DNA of 64,000 nucleotides from Lutacidiplasma sp049802875 (GCA_049802875.1 JBARNH010000019.1:16572-80571), one strand, 5' to 3'. Shown: positions 49,219 to 58,568, counted from the stretch's first letter. Notes: generated by a model not told the origin, from the letters alone. Numbers and translations: made by a program.

Positions 49219-50748
49219 CTAACCTCCCCCGCCCCGCAGCCGGTCCAGATCGTCGGCGAACAAGTCCCGAATATCGTTGCACCCGAGCGCCACCAGCGCA
49301 AGACGGGTGATCCCGATCCCCCAAGCGGCGACCGGCACCTCCACCCCGAGAGGGCGCAGGACCTCGGGTCGGAACATCCCCCCGGGGAATACTTCGATCC
49401 AGCCGAGGCGGGGATGCCGGACGTACCCTTCGACCGACGGTTCCGTGAACGGGAAGTAGCTAGGTCGGATCTTGAGCTCTCGAATCCCGATCGCCTCCGC
49501 CAGCGCGCGGAACATCCCCACCAGATGGCGGATCGTGATCCCTTCGTCCCCGAGGATCCCCTCGCATTGATCGAACTCGATGCTGTGGCGAGCGTCGACG
49601 TCCTCTCGACGGAAGTTTCGATCGAGAGAGAACATCCGGAACGGAGGGCGGGGATGCCGGGCGAGGAATCGGGCGGAGACCGGGGTCGTCTGCGAGCGGA
49701 GCACCGGGCGTGCCGCGATCGATGGGTCGTACTCTCCACCCCAACCGGGCCCCACCGGCACCGTCTCCCCCGGCAGCGGGCGACCCTCGTGCACGGCGGC
49801 GACCCGCGCGAGGAGGTCGGCGGGGGGCAAGTGGCCCCGTATCCCCTCGGGAGAGAGGGCATCGTGGATCGACCTCGCCGGATGGTCCTGGGGCATGAAG
49901 AGGACGTCGTTGTTCCAGAACTCCGTCTCGAGGAGCGGACCCTCGGCCTGTTCGAAGCCCAATCCCAGGAGGATCTCTTCGAACTCTTCGAGCCACGCCA
50001 CGTACGGATTCGGCCGAGCGCCGGTGAGGTACGGGACAGGAGCGCGCACATCGTACGGCCGGAACGGGCGCTCCCGCCAGACCCCCGAGGCGAGCAGGGC
50101 GGGTGTCAGCGAGCCGAGCAACTCCTCTCCCCCTGCCGCGAGCGGAAGGCGTCGGCCCTCGTCGGACGGGGCCCACCGTTTGATTGATCGACGTTCGGTT
50201 CGCGAGAGTCCCCGACGTTCCAGGGCCGAGACGATCGCTTCATCGAGGTCCTCCTCGCCGTTCGCAATCTGCTTCAGGACCACTTCCTCGGGAAGGAGCA
50301 CCGGCGGCGGCACCGAGCTCTTCCGAAGGCGGAACGGCATCCCGTCCTCCAGATACCCGCGGCGACGCAGGATGCCGACGGCGGCCGACCGCTCCTCGTC
50401 GTCGATCCCTTCCGCGGCGGCCAATTCTGGGGTGAGCGACCCGTCCCGACGCTCGAGGGCCGCGAGGAATCGACGCTCCGGGAGCCCCCGGTCGAGCGCG
50501 GCTTGGCCCCGAACGGTGAGACGCCGCACGGCCTCGTGCTCCTCGTCGAGGGTCACGAGGTGTTTCGCTCGGAGGCGTTGAAGACTCCCCCGTACCTGGT
50601 CGAGCCCGATGCCGATCCGGGCGGCGAGCTCCTCTTCCTCGATCGGTGCGTCCTCGGCCGCTCGGAGAGCGACCAGCACCGAACGCTCGGGCCCCGAGAG
50701 GACGATCGGGACCGCCCCGTCCGATGCATCGGACGATGCATCGGGCAC
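49219..50748 (-). CDS. pheS: Phenylalanine--tRNA ligase subunit alpha
   Basis: A 509-residue catalytic subunit of class II PheRS. The N-terminal ~190 residues hold winged-helix-type tRNA-binding repeats (ERSVLVALRAAEDAPIEEEELAARIG...). The catalytic core has motif 2 (FRMFSLDRNFRREDVDARHSIEFDQCEG) and motif 3 (PVAAWGIGITRLALVALG). Start: a GTG at 50748 is chosen over a TTG at 50760 because a TATA-like AGATTTAATCG (50770-50780) lies ~26 bp upstream of it. This heads a long minus-strand series to rps2. Confidence 0.93.
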   Translation of the reverse strand: MPDASSDASDGAVPIVLSGPERSVLVALRAAEDAPIEEEELAARIGIGLDQVRGSLQRLRAKHLVTLDEEHEAVRRLTVRGQAALDRGLPERRFLAALERRDGSLTPELAAAEGIDDEERSAAVGILRRRGYLEDGMPFRLRKSSVPPPVLLPEEVVLKQIANGEEDLDEAIVSALERRGLSRTERRSIKRWAPSDEGRRLPLAAGGEELLGSLTPALLASGVWRERPFRPYDVRAPVPYLTGARPNPYVAWLEEFEEILLGLGFEQAEGPLLETEFWNNDVLFMPQDHPARSIHDALSPEGIRGHLPPADLLARVAAVHEGRPLPGETVPVGPGWGGEYDPSIAARPVLRSQTTPVSARFLARHPRPPFRMFSLDRNFRREDVDARHSIEFDQCEGILGDEGITIRHLVGMFRALAEAIGIRELKIRPSYFPFTEPSVEGYVRHPRLGWIEVFPGGMFRPEVLRPLGVEVPVAAWGIGITRLALVALGCNDIRDLFADDLDRLRGGGG

Positions 50749-50769
50749 GACCCCGAGCAAGGGGGTGCG

Positions 50770-50780
50770 CGATTAAATCT
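50770..50780 (-). promoter_or_regulatory. TATA-like box of the pheS operon
   Basis: Minus-strand AGATTTAATCG, ~26 bp before the GTG at 50748. It is the only clear promoter upstream of the pheS-to-rps2 series. Confidence 0.6.
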
Positions 50781-50839
50781 TTCCCCGCGGCCAACGGGCG
50801 CGGGCGAGACGCTTCTCCGCGAGAGACGGGTACGACGGA

Positions 50840-53239
50840 TTACAGGGGAGGGTCCGGGGTGACTGTTTCGGCCGGAAGTTCGGGAGCGACCGACTCGGAC
50901 GGAGGTTCGGGAGCGACCGGAGGGTCACTCGTCGAGGGAGGGGCAGCGGAGGGAGGTTCTGCGGGGGCGGGCGCCACCGGCGGCGGCTCCTGGGGGCGGC
51001 GGTCTCTCGGTCGACCCAGCCAAGCCCCCAACACAATTCCCACGGCCATGATGCCCACATAGAGGACGAGGTTGGTCGGGTACACCGAGAGGGGTTCGAG
51101 CGCTGGGTCCAGTCCGAGGAGGTTCACCTTTACGGACGCTCCGCCCGACCCAAAGTACCCGTTGCTCGTCACCGTGACGGTGGCCGAAGCCCCCGAACCG
51201 AGATAGCAGACGGGAATCGGGATCCGGGCCACGACGGCTCCCGTTGCGTTGGAGACTGGGGCGACCGACCCGAATGTGCCCGAGCACGGTCCCCCCAATC
51301 CGGTCGACCCGAGCGATACCAGAACGGAGACGCCCGAGATCGGGGCGCCGCTCGTGGAGTTCGTCAGGGTCACCTGGATCGTCACCGTGCCACCCGGGGC
51401 CACGGGGGATGGAGCGGCCGAGATCGCGAGGTTGACGATGCTCGAAACGATGTGCTCGTAGAGGAACACCCCTGCCGGGGAACCCCACCCGGTCGCGGTG
51501 TCCCATCCCGGCCCGGCGGGCCCGAGGCAGTTCGATCCGGTCGTAATGTCGTGGAACGGCGGGTCCGTGGCAGACAAGTTAGCGCCCAACTCGTACAACA
51601 GCGGGTCCAGGAAACCGAAGTTGGTGCCGTGCAGAGCATCCATCTCCGTCACTATCCCCGCCCAGAGAGGGGTTGCGAAACTGGTGCCTGCTCCGGCGTC
51701 CTGCTGTCCGTCAAAGTACAGGAAGTTGTAGTCTGCCGTCGCCGAGACGTCCGGCATCCCTCGATGCCCGTTCGCCTCGATCGGGCCGGCCGCGCTCCCG
51801 ACCTCTTGCCACGACGGCGCGGCGAATTGGGTCGAGAATCCTCCGCCACCGTCGTCCCACGCCGATTCACTGAACCCAGTGATGGCACCCACCACGCTCC
51901 GGTCGAGGGAGACCGTGGTCCCCCCGACCGCGACGACCTGGGGGGAAGCGGCGGGATACTCGGGGTCGAGCCCTCCGGTACACCCCGACCCCGCGTCGCC
52001 GCCGGTGTCGCCCGTCGCGGCGAATACGGTAATCCCCTCGCGGGCCGCGACCGCGAAATCGCTCTCGAACCCATTGGTCAGCGTCGGATCCGCGCCATCG
52101 GCCGACCCAAACGACATCGAGATCGTCGCGACGTCCGGCAGGCTCGACGTATCCACCGCCAGGTTGAGCGCGTCGATCATCGACGAGTCCGACGGGGAGT
52201 AGTTGTTGGACTCGGGCCCGGCGGGGGCATAGACCGCGTCGAGCGTCGCGCCCGGGGCGGCCGAACCGGACCACTCGAGGTCCAGCGTCAGCTCACGGGA
52301 TCCGTTGCTCGGGTCGTTGACTGCGTTCGCGGAGGGCGCTGGCGCGCCGTCGACGGGGTACGCTACTACATTGGGGGCGGGAAAGCTGGACGGGTAGTAC
52401 TGGGAGAAGAACGTCTGAATGTCGCTCGGGGCATATCCCGCTCCCCAGAGCAGAAGGACAATCCCTTTGCCGGTCGCGTACGTGGGGGAGCTCGTGAGAT
52501 TATAGAGGTCGGAAACCTGGTAGATGTCCCGAGCGATCGCCGGGGTGACCAGATTGTTCGGATTCTGGGCCGGGCCGTCGGCGGCGTCTGGAAGCACGGG
52601 CTCGGGTATATTCGGAAGGGAGAAGCTGTCGAAGCCCGTGGAGAGCCCGGCGACCGACTGCACCTCCGGCTCGAGGTACGAGGGCAACGACGGCGGGGTT
52701 CCGGGGAACGAGACCGTCCTCCCCTCGAAACTTCCCGTGAGCAACGAGGTATCGAACGCCCGGTCGACCGCGGCGACCGACCCGGTGAGCGTGAGCGACA
52801 ACCGATCCGGCCACGCGTGCGTGACGGAAAGCCCCTCGGCCTCGAAGTACCGCTCCGCCGACGTGTACGCCGGGATCGAGAGGCCGAAGGCGGCGGCGAC
52901 TTGAGCGCTGGTCATCGGCGCGGAACCCGGAGCGGGCGCCGCATAGAGTGCGGCATTAGTCGGCTCGAAGGTCACCTCGACCGTCTGTGGCTCGACCGCC
53001 GGACCTGTTTGTCCCACTTCCGAGTCCTGGACGGACGAGTAACCGGCCCGTTCCGCGAACGCGGGGTCGCTGGGCGCGACGGTAGTTTCGTCGGCCAGTG
53101 GACGGAGGGATCCGCCCGAGACGGGCGCTCCGGGCGCTGACCCGGCCGGAATTACCACGGCGCACCCGACGAGAAGAGCAACGACTGAGAGCCCGAACCA
53201 CCCACGGGGTCGGACGGACCATCGGGCGCTCGACCGCAT
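50840..53239 (-). CDS. S53-family (sedolisin/kumamolisin-like) secreted peptidase, membrane-anchored
   Basis: A 799-residue exported acid peptidase. Signal peptide ~14-38 (WFGLSVVALLVGCAVVIPAG), pro-kumamolisin-type propeptide ~85-200, catalytic domain ~230-590 with the S53 set: E316 and D320 in SRELTLDLEW, oxyanion D411 in ATGDTG, Ser520 in GTSFATP, and a C-terminal calcium-site-like DITTGSN...WDTATGWGSP. Then an Ig-like domain (~600-710), one membrane helix (~730-750) and a Pro/Glu-rich cytoplasmic tail. S53 enzymes work best at acidic pH. Probably supplies peptides for the Opp importer at 57-63 kb. A TATA-like CCTATTTCC lies ~28 bp upstream. Confidence 0.87.
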   Translation of the reverse strand: MRSSARWSVRPRGWFGLSVVALLVGCAVVIPAGSAPGAPVSGGSLRPLADETTVAPSDPAFAERAGYSSVQDSEVGQTGPAVEPQTVEVTFEPTNAALYAAPAPGSAPMTSAQVAAAFGLSIPAYTSAERYFEAEGLSVTHAWPDRLSLTLTGSVAAVDRAFDTSLLTGSFEGRTVSFPGTPPSLPSYLEPEVQSVAGLSTGFDSFSLPNIPEPVLPDAADGPAQNPNNLVTPAIARDIYQVSDLYNLTSSPTYATGKGIVLLLWGAGYAPSDIQTFFSQYYPSSFPAPNVVAYPVDGAPAPSANAVNDPSNGSRELTLDLEWSGSAAPGATLDAVYAPAGPESNNYSPSDSSMIDALNLAVDTSSLPDVATISMSFGSADGADPTLTNGFESDFAVAAREGITVFAATGDTGGDAGSGCTGGLDPEYPAASPQVVAVGGTTVSLDRSVVGAITGFSESAWDDGGGGFSTQFAAPSWQEVGSAAGPIEANGHRGMPDVSATADYNFLYFDGQQDAGAGTSFATPLWAGIVTEMDALHGTNFGFLDPLLYELGANLSATDPPFHDITTGSNCLGPAGPGWDTATGWGSPAGVFLYEHIVSSIVNLAISAAPSPVAPGGTVTIQVTLTNSTSGAPISGVSVLVSLGSTGLGGPCSGTFGSVAPVSNATGAVVARIPIPVCYLGSGASATVTVTSNGYFGSGGASVKVNLLGLDPALEPLSVYPTNLVLYVGIMAVGIVLGAWLGRPRDRRPQEPPPVAPAPAEPPSAAPPSTSDPPVAPEPPSESVAPELPAETVTPDPPL

Positions 53240-53302
53240 TGGAATCTTAAGGGTCGGGACCCGTGGAAATAGGTTCGCCTTGCGTCCCGCGCAGCGTGCC
53301 GG

Positions 53303-54760
53303 TCAGCTGCGAATCGGGGTCGTATATCCTGCGGGCCGGTGGAACGTCCCTTCTCCCCCGAACGGGTCCGGACGGGGCGTTGCGGTCTCGCCTCGTTTCG
53401 CCGCCAGGTAACGGTCGATCGCCTCCGCCGCCTGGGTCGCCGTACCCATCGCGTACACCACGGACCGACCCCCCGCAGAGAACACTCCGGGAACGGCGGT
53501 CTCGAATCCCTTTCCCTTCCCTTCCGGCCAACCCTGGTTGGTGATCTTCAGGTCGAGCTCCGGACCGAATCCTCGGAGGTCCGCCTTTTGGCCCACGGCG
53601 ACGATCACGGTGTCGCACGGGATCGTCTCCTCGGACCCGGGGACCGGCAGGGGGCTACGGCGTCCACCAGCGTCGGGGGGTCCGAGTTCGATCGACTGGA
53701 CCACGAGACCCTGGACGTGGCCGTTGCCCTCGATCCGGACCGGGGATTTTTGGAAGAGGAACCGAATTCCCTCCTGCTCCGCGCCGTGGACCTCTTCCGG
53801 GTCGGCGGGCATCTCTTCCCGGCCCCGTCGATAGACGAGGGTTACGTGTCCTCCGTTCGATTTGCGGAGCGCGCTCCGCACCGAGTCCATCGCAACATCC
53901 CCGCCGCCCACGACCACGACCTCCTTGCCGACAGTGACCGGGACCTCGTGGTTGATCTCGGTCAGAAAACTCAGGGCGGGAATTACCCCCTCCATCTCCT
54001 CCCCCGGGACGCCAAGGGTGCGGTGGTTCGAGGTGCCGATCGAGAGGAACACGGCCTGGTAGCCGTCCCGCAGCAGTTGCTCCACGGAGAGCTTCTCTCC
54101 GACCTTCGTCTTGGTCACGAACGTGACGTCGAGGTCTCGAAACCGTGCCTGGTCCGTCTGGACGTCCGCATCCGTCATCCGGTAGGCCGGGATCGTTTGC
54201 ATCAGTCCGCCGAGCCGGTCCTCCTGCTCGAAAACGGTCACCGAGTATCCGCGGACCCCGAGTTCCCATGCCGCCATGAGGCCCGCCGGACCGCCCCCGA
54301 CGACCGCGACGCGCTGGTTCTTCGGCTTGGAGGCGACGTACGCGAGGTCGCTCGAACCGAACTCCAGGGCGACCCGTTTGAGATGGCGAATCGCGATCGG
54401 CACTCCCTTCTTCTTCACCACGCACGCGTCCTCACAATAGTGGTAGCAGACCTTGCAGAGGGAGGTTGCGAGAGGGTCTTCGCGAAGGGTCACGCGAGCT
54501 GCCCCGTCGAAGTCCTCCGCGGCGATCAGGCGGATGTACTCCCGGGCGTCCTGATCGATGGGGCACGCTTCCACACACCAGGGGCGCCGACACTGGATGC
54601 ATCGTTTCGCTTCGAGAATGGCGTCCGCCTTCGAATAGGCGTGGAGCACCTCACGGAAATCTGTCGTACGCTCGGCGACCGGCTCCTCGTCGATCGGTAC
54701 CCGGACCGGGTTGAGCTTGGGCGGCGTGGGTCGCGGTGCGGCGGTCGCCTCGGGAGACAT
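53303..54760 (-). CDS. gltD: GltD-like NAD(P)H-dependent oxidoreductase (glutamate synthase small-subunit family)
   Basis: A 485-residue flavin/Fe-S oxidoreductase. N-terminal Cys clusters CIQCRRPWCVEACPI and SLCKVCYHYCEDACV bind two [4Fe-4S]; two Rossmann sites GGGPAGLMAAWELG and VVGGGDVAMD bind FAD and NAD(P); AVGQKAD and GVFSAGG near the end are typical. No glutamate synthase large-subunit gene is adjacent. It could pair with a distant GltB, or act as an NfnB- or sulfide-dehydrogenase-like electron carrier. Divergent from srp54. Confidence 0.83.
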   Translation of the reverse strand: MSPEATAAPRPTPPKLNPVRVPIDEEPVAERTTDFREVLHAYSKADAILEAKRCIQCRRPWCVEACPIDQDAREYIRLIAAEDFDGAARVTLREDPLATSLCKVCYHYCEDACVVKKKGVPIAIRHLKRVALEFGSSDLAYVASKPKNQRVAVVGGGPAGLMAAWELGVRGYSVTVFEQEDRLGGLMQTIPAYRMTDADVQTDQARFRDLDVTFVTKTKVGEKLSVEQLLRDGYQAVFLSIGTSNHRTLGVPGEEMEGVIPALSFLTEINHEVPVTVGKEVVVVGGGDVAMDSVRSALRKSNGGHVTLVYRRGREEMPADPEEVHGAEQEGIRFLFQKSPVRIEGNGHVQGLVVQSIELGPPDAGGRRSPLPVPGSEETIPCDTVIVAVGQKADLRGFGPELDLKITNQGWPEGKGKGFETAVPGVFSAGGRSVVYAMGTATQAAEAIDRYLAAKRGETATPRPDPFGGEGTFHRPAGYTTPIRS

Positions 54761-54856
54761 AGGGTCAACGATTCTAGCGGCGCCGACTGTTAAGAGCCTT
54801 ACTCGGCCCGGGCACGGTGGGCCACCCGTGGCCCGCCGTGGAGCGCACGGGACCGT

Positions 54857-54866
54857 AAGCTATAGG
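54857..54866 (+). promoter_or_regulatory. TATA-like box of srp54
   Basis: AAGCTATAGG; transcription would start near 54888, giving a ~25-base leader that contains GGAAGG before the ATG at 54913. Confidence 0.5.
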
Positions 54867-54912
54867 AGGCTTCCCTCTCCCTCCGGAGGCACGCGGAAAG
54901 GAAGGTACGGCC

Positions 54913-56253
54913 ATGGTCCTCGATTCTCTCGGAAAGTCCCTTCGGGGCGTCCTGCAGAAGATCGCGCGCGGGTCAACGGTCGATCAAGCGCTCCTCGCGG
55001 AAGTCGTGCGCGACATCCAGCGGGCCCTCCTTCAAGCGGACGTGAACGTCCAGCTCGCGCTCGACCTTACCCAACGGGTGCGCCGCCGGGCGACCGAGGA
55101 GAAGCCGCCCGCGGGGGCGAGCCTGCGCGACTTCCTGATCCGTATCATCTACGAGGAGATCCGCGGGATCCTGGGCAAGGATCGGGCCTTCGAGCTGCGG
55201 CCGAAGAAGATCCTCCTCGCCGGGTTGTTCGGCCAAGGGAAGACGACCACCGCCGGAAAGCTCGCGCGGTACTTCCAGAAGAAGGGGGTACGGGTCGGCC
55301 TCGTCGCGGCCGACGTCCATCGCCCCGCCGCGATCGACCAGTTGGAGCAATTGGCGAAGAAGGTGGGGGCGGAATTCTACGCGAACCGCGCCGAGCGGAA
55401 GGCCGAAACGATCGTCCGGGAGGCGCTGGCACGGTTCCCCCCGCACCTCGCGATCATCGTGGACACCGCGGGCCGGAGCGGTATTGACGCGGAATTGATC
55501 GAGGAACTCAAGCGGGTCCGCTCGGCTCTCGAACCCGAAGAGACGATCCTCGTCCTCGATGCGGCGATGGGCCAAAGTGCGGGCCGCAGCGCGGAAGCGT
55601 TCCAGAAGGCGGTCGGCCTCACCGGCGTGATCCTGACGAAGTTGGACGGCTCCGCCAAGGGTGGGGGAGCGTTATCGGCCGTGGCGGTGAGCGGCGCACC
55701 CATCCTGTTCATCGGCACGGGGGAGCACCTCGACGAGCTGGAGCGATTCGACCCGACGCGATTCGTCTCCCGCCTCCTCGGAATGGGGGACATCCAGACC
55801 CTGCTGGAGCGGTTCGAGGAGCTCTCGGACAAGGAAGCCGCCGAGACCGCGGCCAAGAACCTGATGGGGGGGAGATTCACCCTGCGCGACATGCGCGCGC
55901 AACTGGCGTCGCTGGGGGAGATGGGCCCGTTCTCGAAACTCATGTCGATGGTCCCCGGACTCGGGGCAGGGAAGGTCGACGAAAAGCAGCTGGACGCGAC
56001 CCAAGTCCGCCTCCTGAGCTTCCGCACGATCCTCGATTCGATGACCGCCCAGGAGCTGGACGACCCGCAAGTGATCAAGGCCGAACGGATCCACCGGATC
56101 GCTCGGGGCAGCGGTCACAAGACGCAAGAAGTCCGCGCGCTGCTCAAACACTACGAGACGACCCGCAAGGCGGCGCACGGCCTCGTCTCCAATCGTCGAC
56201 TTCGCCGACAGATCGAAAAGCAGTTCGGCGCCGGCGAAGCACCTACCCGGTAG
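54913..56253 (+). CDS. srp54: Signal recognition particle protein SRP54
   Basis: A 446-residue GTPase that binds signal sequences and SRP RNA and delivers ribosomes to the Sec translocon. N-domain ~1-88; G-domain with G1 GLFGQGKTTTAGKLA, DVHRPAAIDQL, DTAGR and TKLDGSAKGGGAL; Met-rich M-domain from ~300 (GPFSKLMSMVPGLG ... SMTAQEL). Length and order match archaeal SRP54. The SRP RNA gene is not recognised in the window. DUF1616 follows 15 bp later. Confidence 0.95.
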   Translation: MVLDSLGKSLRGVLQKIARGSTVDQALLAEVVRDIQRALLQADVNVQLALDLTQRVRRRATEEKPPAGASLRDFLIRIIYEEIRGILGKDRAFELRPKKILLAGLFGQGKTTTAGKLARYFQKKGVRVGLVAADVHRPAAIDQLEQLAKKVGAEFYANRAERKAETIVREALARFPPHLAIIVDTAGRSGIDAELIEELKRVRSALEPEETILVLDAAMGQSAGRSAEAFQKAVGLTGVILTKLDGSAKGGGALSAVAVSGAPILFIGTGEHLDELERFDPTRFVSRLLGMGDIQTLLERFEELSDKEAAETAAKNLMGGRFTLRDMRAQLASLGEMGPFSKLMSMVPGLGAGKVDEKQLDATQVRLLSFRTILDSMTAQELDDPQVIKAERIHRIARGSGHKTQEVRALLKHYETTRKAAHGLVSNRRLRRQIEKQFGAGEAPTR

Positions 56254-56268
56254 ACCGTCGAGCGGGTG

Positions 56269-56808
56269 ATGGTCGGCGCCAACCTTCCGGAGGTGATCGC
56301 CGGGGCACTGCTCGTCTTCTTCCTCCCCGGGTACACGGTCACCCGGGCGCTCTTCCCCGAGTGGCGGCTCCGAGGACCCGGCGCGTACCTGCGGTGGCTC
56401 GAGACGGTCGCGCTGGCACTCGTCACGAGCGTCGTACTGACCGTGCTCGTCGGCTACGTGCTGCTCGCGGCCGCGCCGGGGGGGTTCCAGGCGTACTGGA
56501 CCGACCCGGTGCTCGAAGTGAGCCTCTCCGGGGTCGCCCTCGTCGCTTTTACCGCCGGCTGGGTGCGGGGAGCCTATCGGCGGGAACCGCCGCCGTCGCC
56601 GGCCGTCGCGGAGGAGTCGGGGGAGGAAGGGGCCTGGGAGCTGACCCGAGAACTCGAGCGGCTCGGACGCGAGGAACGTCGCCTCGCCCATGCCCTCCGA
56701 ACCTCGAAGGGCCCGGGGGACGAGGAGCGGCTGCGCGATGAGCTTGCTCGAGTGCGGGCCGAGCGAGATCACCTCCGGGAGCGCCGGGAGGCAGAGTATG
56801 CCTCGTAG
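56269..56808 (+). CDS. DUF1616-like membrane protein
   Basis: A ~179-residue protein with about three hydrophobic helices (near 10-25, 45-68, 85-100) and a C-terminal coiled-coil rich in Glu and Arg (ELTRELERLGREERRLAHAL...LARVRAERDHLRERREAE). ALLVFFLPGYTVTRALFP is the N-terminal signature of archaeal DUF1616. The function is unknown. It lies between srp54 and pth2, overlapping pth2 by 11 bases, so the three are likely one transcript. GTG 56266 is an alternative start. Confidence 0.72.
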   Translation: MVGANLPEVIAGALLVFFLPGYTVTRALFPEWRLRGPGAYLRWLETVALALVTSVVLTVLVGYVLLAAAPGGFQAYWTDPVLEVSLSGVALVAFTAGWVRGAYRREPPPSPAVAEESGEEGAWELTRELERLGREERRLAHALRTSKGPGDEERLRDELARVRAERDHLRERREAEYAS

Positions 56809-57175
56809 TGAGGGTCGGGCCGAGGGCTACAAGATGGTCCTCGTCGTCCGAGGGGAGCTCCGGATGACGGCGGGGAAGATTGCGGTGCAAGTCGCGCACG
56901 CGGCGGTCCTCCTTACCCGCGCCGCGGAGCGACGCGACCCCCACGGGCTCGACACTTGGCTCGCTCAAGGGGGCATGAAGATCGCCCTGGTAGTCCCCGC
57001 GCTCGCCGACCTCGAGGCCCTCGAACGCCAAGCCCGGGCGAGGAAAATTCCGACCGTTTGGGTCGAGGATGCCGGGTTCACGGAGGTCCCCCCAGGTACC
57101 CGGACGTGCCTTGGTCTCGGCCCGGCGCGCGCCTCCGACCTCGACCCGGTCTCAGGGGCGCTACCGCTGCTCTAG
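56798..57175 (+). CDS. pth2: Peptidyl-tRNA hydrolase 2
   Basis: A 125-residue archaeal/eukaryotic-type hydrolase that releases tRNA from peptidyl-tRNA. KMVLVVRGELRMTAGKIAVQVAHAAV, MKIALVVPALADLEALERQARARKIPTVWVEDAGFTEVPPGT and TCLGLGPA are the conserved blocks with catalytic Lys, Asp and His-region residues. ATG at 56798 is chosen; ATG at 56834 would remove only the leader before KMVLVV. Overlaps the DUF1616 gene. Confidence 0.94.
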   Translation: MPRSEGRAEGYKMVLVVRGELRMTAGKIAVQVAHAAVLLTRAAERRDPHGLDTWLAQGGMKIALVVPALADLEALERQARARKIPTVWVEDAGFTEVPPGTRTCLGLGPARASDLDPVSGALPLL

Positions 57176-57290
57176 TCGGGTGGGCGCGATGGCGTCTGTC
57201 GGTCAACGCTGGGGACGGAACCAACCGTGAGTTCGACGGAAGGGACCCCGTCCACCGCGGCGGACGTCCGGACGATTGGCGAAAATTAAG

Positions 57291-57301
57291 GACTAAATAC
57301 C
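57291..57301 (+). promoter_or_regulatory. TATA-like box of the peptide ABC importer operon
   Basis: GACTAAATACC with AAAATTAAG just before, in the ~175 bp gap between pth2 and the permease. A start near 57325 leaves a ~25-base leader before the ATG at 57351. Confidence 0.5.
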
Positions 57302-57350
57302 ACGCCGGGATTGGTAGCTGGGCCGATTTCCGCGGCCGGGGGGGATCCCG

Positions 57351-58568
57351 ATGCAGATGTGGGTCTATGTCGTGCGTCGTCTTCTCCTTCTGATTCCTAT
57401 TCTCATCGGCGTGTTGACGATCCTGTTTGCGATCATTTCGGCTCTACCGATCACCGATCGGATCGCCGCGGAGCTGGGCTCCGGTCACGGAGGGCGCCCC
57501 ATCACCCAATGCATCCCGTGCCCTACCGGCACACCACCGAACTGCAATTCCGGCAACGGCCCCCAATGCAACAACCCCGAGTATATTTCTGCCCTCGCGC
57601 GCCTCGGTCTGAATCAGCCGATTCCCGTTCAATGGGGGATCTACGTCTATAGCGGTTTAACACTGAATTGGGGACATACTGCGCCCAACAGCTTCATGTC
57701 ATCCCAGATCGGGGAGTCCGGCAACTCGATCCCGGTCACAACGGTCCTCAGTTGGTACCTGCCGTTCACGATCCAGCTCGCGGCCTTCTCACTGCTCATC
57801 ATCCTCGCCCTATCGATTCCGTTAGGGAACTACTCGGCGGTGCTCCGCAATCGCCCGCTCGACCAGGGCACTCGAGTGATGTCGTTCTCGGGTTATGCCC
57901 TCGCGACGTTCCTGTTATCCACCCTGCTCCTGATCGCCGGCGTCGACCTGCTCGGAGGACCATCGGCGACCATCTGCGGAGCCTCTGCCTTCGCCGCGGT
58001 CTACGGCTCGTGGCCGGTCATGCAGACCGGTTGCTACAATATCATCGGTTTATCGTGGATAGGGACCCATAATTTCGCCCCCAGTTCACCGACCGGCTTC
58101 CCGCTCGTGGACTCCCTGATCCACGGTCAGTACTCCCTGGCCCTCTCGGTGTTCTCCCGGGAGATTCTGCCCGCGCTGGCGATCGCGTACCTCTCGATCG
58201 CGGGGATCCTGCGCTACGTGCGGAACAGCATGCTCGAAGTCATGAATCAGGATTACATCCGGACCGCACGGGCCAAGGGAGTGCCCGAGTCGACCGTCAT
58301 TCGCAAGCATGCCGGGCGGAACTCCCTGACCGTGACGGTGGCAGTGTTGGGTCTGACGTTCGCCTTTTTCATCGGGGGATTTCCCGTCATCGAGGAGGTG
58401 TTCGGGCTCAACGGCATCGGCAAGGTGCTGATCTGGTCGATCTTGCCCCAGATGGACTATGGAATGATCTTCGGGACTACGATCCTATTCACGATCATCG
58501 TGGTGCTCGCCAACGTCATGGTCGACATCATCCAAGCCTACCTGGACCCTCGAATCCGGTTGGGGTAG
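57351..58568 (+). CDS. dppB: Peptide/nickel ABC transporter permease, OppB/DppB type
   Basis: A 405-residue permease with about six helices and the EAA-like loop (TARAKGVPESTVIRKHAGRNSLTVTV). Homologues are 300-340 residues; the extra length is in the outer loop after helix 1 (about 35-130) and in a second outer loop. The first loop carries C54, C57, C65 and C73, the second loop two more cysteines. These are probably outside the membrane and could form disulfides. It is the first gene of dppBCDF. A signal for peptide import follows from the set, not from this gene alone. Confidence 0.87.
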   Translation: MQMWVYVVRRLLLLIPILIGVLTILFAIISALPITDRIAAELGSGHGGRPITQCIPCPTGTPPNCNSGNGPQCNNPEYISALARLGLNQPIPVQWGIYVYSGLTLNWGHTAPNSFMSSQIGESGNSIPVTTVLSWYLPFTIQLAAFSLLIILALSIPLGNYSAVLRNRPLDQGTRVMSFSGYALATFLLSTLLLIAGVDLLGGPSATICGASAFAAVYGSWPVMQTGCYNIIGLSWIGTHNFAPSSPTGFPLVDSLIHGQYSLALSVFSREILPALAIAYLSIAGILRYVRNSMLEVMNQDYIRTARAKGVPESTVIRKHAGRNSLTVTVAVLGLTFAFFIGGFPVIEEVFGLNGIGKVLIWSILPQMDYGMIFGTTILFTIIVVLANVMVDIIQAYLDPRIRLG

